A stretch of 64,000 nt of DNA, from contig NZ_CP086106.1 of NCBI RefSeq assembly GCF_016765655.2, positions 5,602,501-5,666,500 on the forward strand, given 5' to 3'. Shown here piece by piece: positions 15,861 to 23,897 of the stretch. This DNA comes from Skermanella mucosa. GTDB lineage: Bacteria; Pseudomonadota; Alphaproteobacteria; Azospirillales; Azospirillaceae. Made by a program: the position numbers and the translations under genes. The notes beneath the pieces were generated by a model that was not told the DNA's origin, ran no database searches, and worked only from the letters and a program-made list of their open reading frames with translations. Every line of letters begins with the position of its first letter. Position 1 is the stretch's first letter.

Positions 15861-16418
15861 ATGGAACAGCCGAACCGCCGATACATGACCCGCGAAGGTT
15901 TCCGGCGGTGGCTGGAGGAGCAAGCCGGCGGCACGCGCTACGAGCGGGTGGCGGGCGAACCGATCGCCATGGCTCCGGAGCGGATCATCCATGCCCGCCT
16001 GAAAGCCCGGGTCTGGCAGGCGCTCGACCGGGCGCTTTCCGGCCAGGATGCGGGGTGCGAAGCCTTGCCCGACGGCATCACGGTGGAAGTGGATGACGAT
16101 ACGGACTATGAACCGGACGCCGTGGTCAACTGCGGTCCCAGGCTGCCTGACGACGCCGTCGCCGCAAGCAATCCCGTGATCGTCGTGGAAGTGCCGTCGC
16201 CCGGACCAAGCGGGGTGGATACCGGCGGCAAGCTCGCCGATTACTTCCGCGTGCCGAGCATCCGGCACTACCTGATCGTCCACACGAACCGGAAGGCGGT
16301 GATCCACCATCAGCGGGCGGCGGACGGCAGCATCCTGACCAGGATCGTCTCCAGCGGGCGGATCGACCTCGAACCTCCCGGCATCTCCATCGGGCTGGAG
16401 GAAGTCTACGGCGACTGA
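15861..16418 (+). CDS. Uma2 family protein (PD-(D/E)XK-type nuclease fold)
   Basis: A 185-residue member of the Uma2/DUF820 family, whose fold is related to restriction endonucleases. The family pattern is visible: the ERVAGEPIAMAPE strand (about 31-43), the acidic YEPDAVVNC (about 90-98), VIVVEVPSPGPSG (about 112-124) and a Lys in GGKLADYF (about 128-135), giving the D, E and K of the putative active site. The biological role of Uma2 proteins is poorly known. A good purine-rich ribosome-binding site (GAAAGGAAG) precedes the ATG. It converges on the SDR gene and has no partner gene. Confidence 0.85.
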   Translation: MEQPNRRYMTREGFRRWLEEQAGGTRYERVAGEPIAMAPERIIHARLKARVWQALDRALSGQDAGCEALPDGITVEVDDDTDYEPDAVVNCGPRLPDDAVAASNPVIVVEVPSPGPSGVDTGGKLADYFRVPSIRHYLIVHTNRKAVIHHQRAADGSILTRIVSSGRIDLEPPGISIGLEEVYGD

Positions 16419-16441
16419 ACCAACGCCCAACTTCCCCCGGC

Positions 16442-17215
16442 CTACCTCCCGCCCGCGACCGGCAGCACCGCCCCGCTCACGTGGGAAGCCGCGTCCGAGC
16501 ACAGCCAGAACACCGCCTCCGCGACCTCCTCCGCCATGCCGGCCCTGCCCATCGGGATCTCGTGCCGCATGGTCTCCAGCCGGGCGGCGATGCGCTCCGC
16601 GTCTGCCGGATCGGACAGGGTCAAACCCGGAGCCACCGCGTTGACCCGGATGCCGAAGGGCGCCACCTCCGCCGCCAGGCCCACCGTGAACACGTCGATG
16701 GCGCCCTTGGTCGCCGCATAGTCGATCCACTGGCCGGGGCTGCCCCGCTTCGTGGCGGTCGATGAGAGATTGACGATCGCCCCGCCGCCCGCTCCCCTCT
16801 CCGCCGAGGCCCGCATGTGCCGGACCGCCTCGCGGGCGCACAGGATCGGCCCGATCAGGTTGGTCGTCGCGACGTCCCGCAGCAACCCTGCGGTGACATC
16901 CTCGATCCGGCGCGGCGGCCCGGTGATCCCGGCATTGTTGACCAGCGCGTCGATCCTGCCGAACGCGCCGACGACGTCCCGGAACAGACCGACGACCTGT
17001 TCCTCGTCGCGGACATCGCACCGGAAGGCGGCGCTGCCCACGGCCGATGCGGCCACCCCCTCGGCCGCGGCCCTGTCCGACACCCAAGTCAGCGCCACGC
17101 GCCAGCCCCGGGCGGCGAACAGGCGGACGACGGCGGCCCCGATCCCCCGGCCGCCCCCGGTGACAAGCACGGTCCTGGGCGATGGCACCGGACCCGAGGA
17201 ATTCATGCACGTCAT
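16442..17215 (-). CDS. SDR family oxidoreductase
   Basis: A 257-residue short-chain dehydrogenase/reductase. The NAD(P)-binding motif TGGGRGIG (about 19-26), the NNAG motif (about 95-98), the catalytic Ser in NLSST (about 150-154) and YAATK (about 166-170) are all in place, so it should be catalytically competent. The C-terminal SGAVLPVAGG ending is typical of classical SDRs of the glucose/3-oxoacyl reductase type. The substrate is unknown. The ATG at 17215 is preferred because AGGCAGG precedes it; another ATG lies three codons in. Confidence 0.85.
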   Translation of the reverse strand: MTCMNSSGPVPSPRTVLVTGGGRGIGAAVVRLFAARGWRVALTWVSDRAAAEGVAASAVGSAAFRCDVRDEEQVVGLFRDVVGAFGRIDALVNNAGITGPPRRIEDVTAGLLRDVATTNLIGPILCAREAVRHMRASAERGAGGGAIVNLSSTATKRGSPGQWIDYAATKGAIDVFTVGLAAEVAPFGIRVNAVAPGLTLSDPADAERIAARLETMRHEIPMGRAGMAEEVAEAVFWLCSDAASHVSGAVLPVAGGR

Positions 17216-17561
17216 CGCGGCCTGCCTTTCCACTCGCCGCCATGCGTCAGGCCACGGCCCAACCAAGGCTTGACGCAGGGCGGACGTGATGCAGGCCGTC
17301 AATCGTAGGTTGGGCCGTGCCCCCACGCGTCGGCCCCGCTTTCCCAGGCGGGTCAATCCGGTCGGGTGCTGTTCTAAAAGTGTATGGCACGCGGGATGAC
17401 TTCTCAAATTAGCGCAAATCCACTGAATAGCACAGCGCCCGGCGCGTTTTCGCGCCGATTTTTGTTGTCCGCCGCCGCGATGGTTTCGACCGTCGCGGCG
17501 GCGGCAGGACCGCATTGCGCCGCGGAGTTTCGAGTTACCACATTACCGGAGAAACCCCGAC
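17216..17561. other. Intergenic region between SDR and small membrane protein genes
   Basis: A 346-base gap holding the inverted repeat at 17253-17319. No supported gene was found in the remainder. The ribosome-binding site for the next gene (CGGAG) is at about 17549. Confidence 0.4.
17253..17319. repeat. Inverted repeat CACGGCCCAACC / GGTTGGGCCGTG
   Basis: Exact 12-base inverted arms at 17253-17264 and 17308-17319, with a 43-base centre that also contains partly complementary GACGCAGG/GTC segments. It looks like another dispersed palindromic element; the flanking CGTAGGTTGGGCCGTGC recalls the REP-like family elsewhere in this window. Confidence 0.55.
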
Positions 17562-17783
17562 ATGCGCACACTCGGCAAACTGCTGGTGATCTGGGGCACG
17601 CTGCTTCCGCTGATGATTCTGCCCACCACCGCCGACCGGATCGACCAGACCGTCGCCATCCTGAACATCCGCCTCGACCGCGACGCCCATGTCGCGGGCG
17701 TCCCGGTCTATTACGACACCGTGCTGGTCTGCGGTCTGTTCGTCGTCGGCATCGGCCTGTCGTTCCGCGCCCTGCCGCGCTGA
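17562..17783 (+). CDS. Small two-span membrane protein
   Basis: A 73-residue protein with an N-terminal hydrophobic segment (about 4-22) and a C-terminal one (about 50-68), joined by a soluble loop of about 27 residues with charged residues (RIDQ...RLDRDAH). CGGAG precedes the ATG. I do not recognise the family. It stands alone between two repeat-containing gaps. Confidence 0.55.
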   Translation: MRTLGKLLVIWGTLLPLMILPTTADRIDQTVAILNIRLDRDAHVAGVPVYYDTVLVCGLFVVGIGLSFRALPR

Positions 17784-17829
17784 CCGCCGCACCTGCGGTC
17801 ACGGCACGGTGATGATCTCGAACGGTTCG

Positions 17830-17930
17830 CCGTAGGTCGGCCTCGGCCGAAGGCCGACGCCGACAGCGCGGCCGGAACGTCGATGCAGGGCGTCGGCGTT
17901 CGCCCTGACGGGCGAAGGCCGACCTACCGC
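17830..17930. repeat. REP-like palindrome, long form (copy 1)
   Basis: About 100 bases starting CCGTAGGTCGGCCTCGGCCG and ending GAAGGCCGACCTACCG. The outer arms are inverse, and the inner part holds further GCCGAAGGC/GTCGGCGTTCGCC inverted segments. It is nearly identical to 39551-39656 except for a 6-base insertion and a few substitutions, so the two are copies of one element. Confidence 0.75.
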
Positions 17931-18029
17931 ACTGCCTTTGAAGCCGCATCCATCCCGCCAAGCATAAGATTGAGATCCTCAACAATAAAGGATAAAATAC
18001 CTAAGCCATCTACCCGGGGAGCCCCCACC

Positions 18030-18764
18030 ATGCCCGCCACCGCCAGCACTCCCACCCCCGCCCTGCAGCGCCGGCACGAAGCCTTCGCCCGCCACGTCGC
18101 CGCCGGCCGCAGCCTCGCCGAGGCCGCCCGGCTCTCCGGCTATGCCTGGGCCAGCGCCCGCCAGACGGGATCGCGCCTGATGCAGGACGGCTGCATCGCC
18201 GCCCGCGTGGTCGAGCTCGCCGCCGAGGAGGACCGCCGCCGCCGGGAGGAGGCCGACGAGCTGGTCGCCGTGCTCAAGCGCGTCATGTTCGAGGCCGTGG
18301 AAAAGCAAAACTATTCCGCCGCCCTGCGCGCCGCCGACCAGATCGCCCGCTTCCGGGGCTTGCTCCCGCCGGCGCCCAAGGCCGGCAGGCACGCCGCCGG
18401 CATCACCGGGACCATCGCCGCGGCCATGGCGGAGGCGGAGGACGAGGACGACGGCACCCTCCCCGCCGATCTCGACGCGCCGGGACTGGTCGGCTTCGAC
18501 CCGCCCATGCCGCCGGCCGCCGTCGCCCCGGTCGAACCCATGCGCAACCTCAAGGAGGAGGCCCGCAAGCGCCACGCCGCCGCGGTCGAGCGGAACTCCC
18601 GCTGCCTCAAGCTGATCCTCGGCCGCCACAAGGACGACAAGGACCTCAAGGCCCGGATCGAGTCGTCCGACGACGCACATCTCTTCTTCGACGCCGACTA
18701 CCGCCTGCTCCCCCAGGACCAGTGGCCCGGCGCCCCCGGCGCGGCAACCGCGCCGCGCGCGTGA
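18030..18764 (+). CDS. Terminase small subunit-like DNA-binding protein
   Basis: A 244-residue protein. Residues about 10-55 (RHEAFARHVAAGRSLAEAAR, then GYAWASARQTGSRLMQ) resemble the helix-turn-helix start of phage terminase small subunits, which recognise viral DNA for packaging. The remainder is acidic and Ala/Pro-rich and matches nothing I recognise. No large terminase, portal or other phage gene is near, so it is either a remnant or a domesticated relative. The ATG at 18030 follows GGGGAG; the frame is open further upstream through repeat sequence. Confidence 0.55.
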   Translation: MPATASTPTPALQRRHEAFARHVAAGRSLAEAARLSGYAWASARQTGSRLMQDGCIAARVVELAAEEDRRRREEADELVAVLKRVMFEAVEKQNYSAALRAADQIARFRGLLPPAPKAGRHAAGITGTIAAAMAEAEDEDDGTLPADLDAPGLVGFDPPMPPAAVAPVEPMRNLKEEARKRHAAAVERNSRCLKLILGRHKDDKDLKARIESSDDAHLFFDADYRLLPQDQWPGAPGAATAPRA

Positions 18765-18798
18765 CCCCGCGATCATGACGAATCATGACATTCATCCG

Positions 18799-18860
18799 CC
18801 TTGGCACCAGCCCCGGCCCTCGCACCAACCTTGGCCCTGGCACCAGCCCCAACCCCGGCC
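18799..18860. repeat. Imperfect tandem repeat, CTTGGCACCAGCCCC unit
   Basis: Two to four degenerate copies of a CCTTGGCACCAGCCCCGGCC-like unit (around 18800, 18830 and 18845) precede the FucU gene. The unit is short and GC-rich, probably a slippage product; it carries no recognisable signal. Confidence 0.4.
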
Positions 18861-18947
18861 GTGCAACCTCCGCCCCGTTCCGGCGGTTTACTGGCATGCG
18901 GCCGTCCCGACCGGCCGCGCCCACCCTTGCCGGAGACCGGAGCGACC

Positions 18948-19529
18948 ATGCTGAAGGGCCTCGACCCGCTGCTCCACGCCGACCTGCTCTATGTCCTGGC
19001 CGCCATGGGCCATGGCGACGAGGTGGCCCTGGTCGACAAGAACTTTCCCGCCGTGTCGCTGGGCGCTCGGGTGATCCGTCTGGACGGGGTGGACGCGCCG
19101 CGGGCGCTGGAGGCGATCCTGTCGGTCATGCCGCTGGACGACATGCTGGACACGCCCTACACCCGCATGGTCGACCTGACGATCGGCGAGGTCGAGGAAT
19201 CGGAGATCTGCCGCCAGTTCGTGGACATCGTCGAGCGTTTCGAAGGCCCGCGCTGGACCATCGGCCAGATCGACCGATTCGGCTTCTACGACCGGGCGCG
19301 GTCCGCCTTCGCCGTCGTCGTCACCGGCGAGACCCGGCTGAACGGCTGCCTGCTTCTGGCCAAGGGCGTCGTCCGCCCGGCCCAGCCGATCCCAGACCAG
19401 CCGATCCCCGCCCAGCCAAGCCAAGACCAACCGACGGCCGAGGGCGGGGAACCCGGCGCACGGTCATATTCCCGCCCCGATTTTGAGGGGGAATCATCTT
19501 CGCGGGAGCGTCCGGTTCCTGTATCCTGA
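18948..19529 (+). CDS. RbsD/FucU family sugar mutarotase with C-terminal tail
   Basis: A 193-residue protein. Residues about 1-144 match FucU/RbsD, which interconvert anomers of fucose or ribose. The active-site His lies in LLHADLLYVLAAMGHGDE (about 8-25), followed by VALVDKNFP and the closing FGFYDRARSAFAVVVTGE and LLLAKGVV segments. FucU proteins are normally 140-150 residues. Here about 48 extra residues follow, starting with a repeated P-I-P-D/A-Q-P pattern and ending in a charged tail, perhaps because an original stop was lost. No fucose catabolism genes are adjacent. GGAG precedes the ATG. Confidence 0.85.
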   Translation: MLKGLDPLLHADLLYVLAAMGHGDEVALVDKNFPAVSLGARVIRLDGVDAPRALEAILSVMPLDDMLDTPYTRMVDLTIGEVEESEICRQFVDIVERFEGPRWTIGQIDRFGFYDRARSAFAVVVTGETRLNGCLLLAKGVVRPAQPIPDQPIPAQPSQDQPTAEGGEPGARSYSRPDFEGESSSRERPVPVS

Positions 19530-19578
19530 ACCGGTTCTGCTGTGCCGATGCGGGTGGTTCTGGAGGTGGGAGACTGCC

Positions 19579-20055
19579 ATGATGGTGGGGCGCCGTTATC
19601 TGATACGGCAGGCGACGGGCGACCTCGTTGAACTGTCGCGCCGGGATTTCGACCGTGCCGACGACCGGATCGCCCCGATCGCCGGGCTGGCCGGCCGCTG
19701 CGTCGAGATGGTCTCGGTCGTGGTGGTCGAATCGCCGCACCTGACGCCTGTCGTATCCGACGTCGCCTTCACCAAGGTCTATTTCGACGATGACGGTTTC
19801 ATCGACGTCTCCAAGCGCGACCTGATGATCCGCCTGATGGTCGAAAGCTGCGCCGACCAGCGCTCGCAGGTGGCGCCGCCGCTCGACCAGAAATCGCTGG
19901 TGGTGTTCGCCCACAAGGCGCGCGGCCGGCTCAACCGCGAGTTCCGCTGGCGGCCCGATCCGGCCGTCGTGAACGAGGTGCTCCACCGGTTCGACCTGCC
20001 GGTGTCCAACGGCCTCGGCCGGCGCCTCCTCGCGATGAGCCGCACGCTCCATTAG
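19579..20055 (+). CDS. Conserved-looking hypothetical protein
   Basis: A 158-residue soluble protein I do not recognise. It begins with a beta-rich segment (VGRRYLIRQATGDLVELSRRD, shown up to 20 residues here as VGRRYLIRQATGDLVELSRR), continues with a Val-rich strand (VEMVSVVVVES) and an acidic YFDDDGFIDVSK motif, and ends in a helical segment with several Arg residues. There is no signal peptide or membrane span. GGAGG lies 11 bases before the first ATG; a second ATG follows at once. It converges on pyrB. Confidence 0.5.
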   Translation: MMVGRRYLIRQATGDLVELSRRDFDRADDRIAPIAGLAGRCVEMVSVVVVESPHLTPVVSDVAFTKVYFDDDGFIDVSKRDLMIRLMVESCADQRSQVAPPLDQKSLVVFAHKARGRLNREFRWRPDPAVVNEVLHRFDLPVSNGLGRRLLAMSRTLH

Positions 20056-20087
20056 GGCGGTCTCCGGCCAAGTCCACCGGGCCGGTC

Positions 20088-20963
20088 TCAGCCCAGCAGG
20101 TACATCAGCAGGGCCATGCGGACATACAGCCCGTTCTGCATCTGGCGGAAATAGGCCGCCCGCGGGTCGGCGTCGAGCGACAGCGGGATCTCGTTGACGC
20201 GCGGCAGCGGGTGCATCACCGACATGGTCGGCTTGGCCCGCGCCATGTGGTCTTCGGTCAGGCCATAGTCATAGTCGCCGGTGGACTCGAACCGCTCCTT
20301 CTGGACACGGGTCACGTAGAGCACGTCGGTCCCGGCCAGCACCTCGTCCAGCTCGGCGACCTCCCGGTCGGCCGGGCGGACCAGGTCGGCCGGCATGCGC
20401 AGCTCGGGCGGCGACACATAGTTGATCGTCACGTCGTACATGCGCAGCAGGCGCGACAGGCTGTGGACGGTGCGGCCATGCTTCAGGTCGCCCATCATGG
20501 TCACGCTCAGCCCGTCGATCCGGCCCTGTTCGGCCAGGATGGTGAACAGGTCGAGCAACGCCTGGGTCGGGTGCTCGCCCACGCCGTCGCCGGCATTGAC
20601 GATCGGCACCGGCGACACGGCGGCGGCGCGGGCGGCGGCACCCTTCTCGGGGTGGCGCAGCACGATGATGTCGGTATAGCAGGCCAGTGTCCGGATCGTG
20701 TCCTCCAGGATCTCGCCCTTGGACACGCTGGAGAAGGTCACGTCGTTGATCGGCAGCACGCGCCCGCCCAGCCGGCTCATGGCGGCGAAGAAGCTGGACG
20801 AGGTCCGGGTCGAGGCCTCGTAGAACAGGTTCGCCAGCAGCTTGCCGCGCAGGTGGCTGATGCTGTGCCCCTTGGCCTTGCTGATCCAGTTGGCGTGGTA
20901 GAACAGCTCTTCGATCAGCGCCTTGTCGAACTGGTCGACGGACAGGACGTGGTTAAGCTTCAT
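20088..20963 (-). CDS. pyrB: Aspartate carbamoyltransferase (CAD-type)
   Basis: A 291-residue enzyme of pyrimidine synthesis that makes carbamoyl-aspartate from carbamoyl phosphate and aspartate. The carbamoyl-phosphate loop STRTSSSF (about 53-60), the Ser/Lys loop SSVSKGE (about 79-85), the HPTQALLDLFTI motif (about 133-144), GDLKHGRTVHSL (about 160-171) and the aspartate-binding MHPLPRVNEI (about 240-249) are all present. Wording such as VLRHPEKGAA, VTRVQKERF and DPRAAYFRQMQNGLYVRMAL is closer to the animal CAD and related bacterial enzymes than to common bacterial PyrB. No pyrC, pyrI or carB is adjacent. Confidence 0.9.
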   Translation of the reverse strand: MKLNHVLSVDQFDKALIEELFYHANWISKAKGHSISHLRGKLLANLFYEASTRTSSSFFAAMSRLGGRVLPINDVTFSSVSKGEILEDTIRTLACYTDIIVLRHPEKGAAARAAAVSPVPIVNAGDGVGEHPTQALLDLFTILAEQGRIDGLSVTMMGDLKHGRTVHSLSRLLRMYDVTINYVSPPELRMPADLVRPADREVAELDEVLAGTDVLYVTRVQKERFESTGDYDYGLTEDHMARAKPTMSVMHPLPRVNEIPLSLDADPRAAYFRQMQNGLYVRMALLMYLLG

Positions 20964-21147
20964 CGGAGGACTCCACAGGACGCGCGCGGCACCTATTGCA
21001 GCATATCCCGCCGGGATACAACCCGGATGTGATCTCCGAACGAGGGGTCGACCTCCCCTCCGAAGGCGTGACATGGATCACGCCGTTGCCATGGCCGGTA
21101 CGGCATAGTGCGCTACATTCCCTGATGTGCAGAACCGAGTCATCGCC

Positions 21148-22296
21148 ATGATCCCCCGCCTCGCCGTCCTCCCCGCCCTGGTGGCGCTGTTAATGGCCAC
21201 CCTGGCCGCCGCCCTGCCCGTGCGGGCCGGCGGGTTCGACCAGGGCATGGCGCGCTGGGTGGCGGCCCTGGAAACCCGGCTGGTCACTCTGGAGGAAGAC
21301 ATGCCCGACGCGGCCCCGGCGACGCGGATCGCCCGCGGGCCGGTGCTCAAGCCGGGCATGGTGGACGGCCGGGTGTTCGACCTGACCCGCCGGCTGGTCG
21401 AGCTGGGCTACCTGGAGCCGGGGTCGGAGCGCGACGTCCTCGACGAGCTGGTTACGGTTGCAATCGAAACCTTTCAGACCGAGCGCGGGCTCAATCCCGA
21501 CGGCAAGGTCGGCGGCGCCACCCTGGCGGCCCTCAACCTGACGCCGGCGGAGGAGGTCGCGTCGATCCGCGAGACCCTGTCGCGGATCGCCGAATTCAGC
21601 GCCTCGGCACCCGCCACGGTGGTACTGGTCAACCTTCCGGCGCAGGACCTGACGCTGGTGCGCGACGGCGAAACGGTGCTGACCATGGAGACGGTGGTCG
21701 GCAGCCCGTCCCGGCCGACGCCGCTGCTGACCGACACGATCACCCATGTGGTGGTCAACCCGACCTGGACCGTACCGCCGACCATCCTCAAGCAGGACAA
21801 GCTGCCCAGCCTGCGCCGGACCGGCTCGCCCGGCATCGACCACGCGACCGTCTGGCTCGACGGCGAGCCGGTCGATCCGGCGGCAATCGACTGGACCGGC
21901 GTGTCGCCCCGGCGGGTCCGGATCGTCCAGTCGGCCGGCGACCACAACGTGCTGGGCCGCTTCCGGTTCAACCTGACCAACGGCGACCACATCTACCTGC
22001 ACGGTACCAACGCGCCGCGCGTCTTCGAGCGGGACCGGCGGGCGGTCAGCTCCGGCTGCGTCCGGCTGGCCGACCCGGAGGCGCTCGCCGACGACCTGCT
22101 GCGGTCCGCCGGGTTCACGCCGGAGCGGATCACAACCCTGGTGAATACGGGGGAAACCCGGTGGCTGCGGCTGGCCGAGCCGATGCCCGTCCGGTTCGTC
22201 TATTGGCCCGCCGTGCTGCGCAACGACCGCGTCGTCGTCCTGCCGGACATCTACGGTATCGTTCCGCCTCCGGAACAGATCGCGGCGGCCAACTGA
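21148..22296 (+). CDS. L,D-transpeptidase (YkuD) with peptidoglycan-binding domain
   Basis: A 382-residue periplasmic cell-wall enzyme of the YcbB/LdtD type. It has a signal peptide (about 1-28, MIPRLAVLPALVALL...), a PG_binding_1 domain (about 71-125, LVELGYLEPGS and AIETFQTERGLNPDG) and the YkuD catalytic domain (about 145-320). The catalytic motif YLHGT...SSGCVRLADPEA (about 286-318) has the His, Cys and Arg required for 3-3 cross-linking. A GTG seven codons upstream (21127) is an alternative start; the ATG gives the better signal peptide. It stands alone. Confidence 0.9.
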   Translation: MIPRLAVLPALVALLMATLAAALPVRAGGFDQGMARWVAALETRLVTLEEDMPDAAPATRIARGPVLKPGMVDGRVFDLTRRLVELGYLEPGSERDVLDELVTVAIETFQTERGLNPDGKVGGATLAALNLTPAEEVASIRETLSRIAEFSASAPATVVLVNLPAQDLTLVRDGETVLTMETVVGSPSRPTPLLTDTITHVVVNPTWTVPPTILKQDKLPSLRRTGSPGIDHATVWLDGEPVDPAAIDWTGVSPRRVRIVQSAGDHNVLGRFRFNLTNGDHIYLHGTNAPRVFERDRRAVSSGCVRLADPEALADDLLRSAGFTPERITTLVNTGETRWLRLAEPMPVRFVYWPAVLRNDRVVVLPDIYGIVPPPEQIAAAN

Positions 22297-22365
22297 CACT
22301 GCGCGCTTGCCTCTCCCGGCCAGCCGGTTAACGTTGCGTCCGACAATGCAACGGGAGGAAATCCA

Positions 22366-23154
22366 ATGGACCTCGGGCTTTCGGGCAAGCGCGCCCTGGT
22401 GCTGGGATCGAGCAAGGGCCTGGGCCACGGCATCGCCGAGATGCTGGCCGCCGAAGGCGCCCACGTGACCCTGGTCGGCCGCAACGGGGAACGGCTGGCC
22501 CAGGCGGCGGAGACGATCACCGCTCGGGGCGCCGGAACCGCCCGCTTCGTCGCGGTGGACATGAACGGCCCCGGCGCGGTTGATCGGCTGATGGACGGGG
22601 TGGAGGGCGGCCCCGGCGCCGTCGACATCCTGGTCAACAACTCGGGCGGGCCGCCGCCGGGCAACATCTCCGCCGTGGGCGCCTCGGACTGGAGCAGGCA
22701 TTTCGAGACCATGGTCGTGACCCTGATCGAGACCGCCGGCCGGGTGCTTCCGGGCATGCGGGAACGCAAGTGGGGCCGCATCCTGACCATCGCCTCGTCG
22801 GGCGTGATCCAGCCGATCCCCAACCTCGGCATCTCCAACACGCTCCGCGTGTCGCTGGTCAACTGGGGCAAGACCCTGTCGCTGGAAGTCGCCCCCGACG
22901 GCGTCACGGTGAACACGATCCTGCCCGGCCGCATCCATACGGAGCGGGTGGACCAGCTCGACCAAGCGGCGTCGGACAAGCAGGGCAAGGACATCGAGGC
23001 GGTCAGGTCGGCGGCGAAGGCCCAGATCCCGGTCGGCCGCTACGGCACGGTGGAGGAGTTCGCCTCCGTCGCCACCTTCCTGGTCAGCGCGCGGGCGAGC
23101 TACGTGACCGGCTCGGTCACCCTGGTCGACGGCGGTCTGGTCAAATCCTGGTGA
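22366..23154 (+). CDS. SDR family protein lacking the usual Tyr-x3-Lys
   Basis: A 262-residue SDR. The cofactor motif GSSKGLG (about 14-20), the NNSGGPPPG segment (about 91-99) and the C-terminal YVTGSVTLVDGG (about 246-257) are standard. In place of YxxxK it reads SNTLR (about 160-164), so the catalytic Tyr and Lys are replaced by Ser and Arg. I recall a subgroup of SDRs annotated as 3-oxoacyl-ACP reductase with an LSNxxR motif like this; activity is therefore uncertain. GGGAGG precedes the ATG. Confidence 0.85.
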   Translation: MDLGLSGKRALVLGSSKGLGHGIAEMLAAEGAHVTLVGRNGERLAQAAETITARGAGTARFVAVDMNGPGAVDRLMDGVEGGPGAVDILVNNSGGPPPGNISAVGASDWSRHFETMVVTLIETAGRVLPGMRERKWGRILTIASSGVIQPIPNLGISNTLRVSLVNWGKTLSLEVAPDGVTVNTILPGRIHTERVDQLDQAASDKQGKDIEAVRSAAKAQIPVGRYGTVEEFASVATFLVSARASYVTGSVTLVDGGLVKSW

Positions 23155-23206
23155 CGAATCGGCGCCCTTCGCTGTTGTCCCTGGCGTAACCGACAGGAGA
23201 ACGACC

Positions 23207-23371
23207 ATGGCAACAGAACCGATGGCACCCGGCGACGACGCCCCTCCCGGCACTCCCGGCACCGGCGAGAACATCTGCCCCGACTGCAAAGGCAGCGGCC
23301 GGCTGAACGACAAGTCCTGCCCGACCTGCTCGGGCACGGGCAAGATCATCGAGGGGGTCGGCGGCGCCTGA
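23207..23371 (+). CDS. 54-residue zinc-finger-like protein (DnaJ-type CxxCxGxG)
   Basis: The ATG at 23207 follows AGGAGA by 7 bases. The product has a Pro/Gly-rich N-terminus and then two CxxC-type knuckles, CPDCKGSGR (about 24-32) and CPTCSGTGK (about 38-46), which match half of a DnaJ cysteine-rich zinc-binding domain. No J domain is present, so it is a tiny stand-alone zinc ribbon, possibly a cofactor or chaperone accessory. It follows the SDR gene by 52 bases on the same strand and may be co-transcribed. Confidence 0.7.
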   Translation: MATEPMAPGDDAPPGTPGTGENICPDCKGSGRLNDKSCPTCSGTGKIIEGVGGA

Positions 23372-23394
23372 GCCGAAACGCCTGACCCGAAATC

Positions 23395-23880
23395 CTAGGG
23401 GGTCGAGGCGGCGACCATGGCGGTGCGGAGCTGGCGGTCCATCCGCCGGCCCAGCGCCTCCGTCATGCGGTTGAACTGGCCCCAGGTCAGCCGGCCGGAT
23501 GCCAGGGCGGCGTAAAGCTGTTCCTGCTCGTGCCAGGTGGTCAGGATCGCCCGCCCGGCCGCTTGGTCGCGCGGGTTCAGGATCGCCTCGGCCCGGGGGG
23601 TGCAGGCGGCGATGGCGGTGAGGTAGCCCCGGGCCAGCTCCTGCTCCTCCGGGGTGGGCTTGGCCGTGTCGCCCAGGTTGGCCGGCGACATTTCGCCCAG
23701 GGGCGGGCTCTTGGCCCGCAGCGGCGCGAAAGCGGGCCGGCCCTCGACCTCGCCGACGCAGGCGGCCGAGGCCCCGATCTCCATCGCCAGCGGGGAGTTG
23801 GACTGGGTGGAGCCGCAGCCGGCCGGAAGGGCCACCAGGGCGAGAAGCGCCAGGATGCGGGAACCGGTGATGCCGCTCAT
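23395..23880 (-). CDS. Lipoprotein of unknown function
   Basis: A 161-residue exported lipoprotein. The signal peptide ends with the lipobox LPAGC (about 18-22), predicting lipid attachment at Cys22. The mature part is helical and charged with two further Cys residues (about 41 and 93) and a Tyr/Gln-rich helix (EQEQLYAALASGRLTWGQFN). The family is not recognised. It begins 17 bases after the SPOR-domain gene and is likely co-transcribed with it. Confidence 0.7.
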   Translation of the reverse strand: MSGITGSRILALLALVALPAGCGSTQSNSPLAMEIGASAACVGEVEGRPAFAPLRAKSPPLGEMSPANLGDTAKPTPEEQELARGYLTAIAACTPRAEAILNPRDQAAGRAILTTWHEQEQLYAALASGRLTWGQFNRMTEALGRRMDRQLRTAMVAASTP

Positions 23881-23897
23881 TGGGTAAGACCCCAAGC

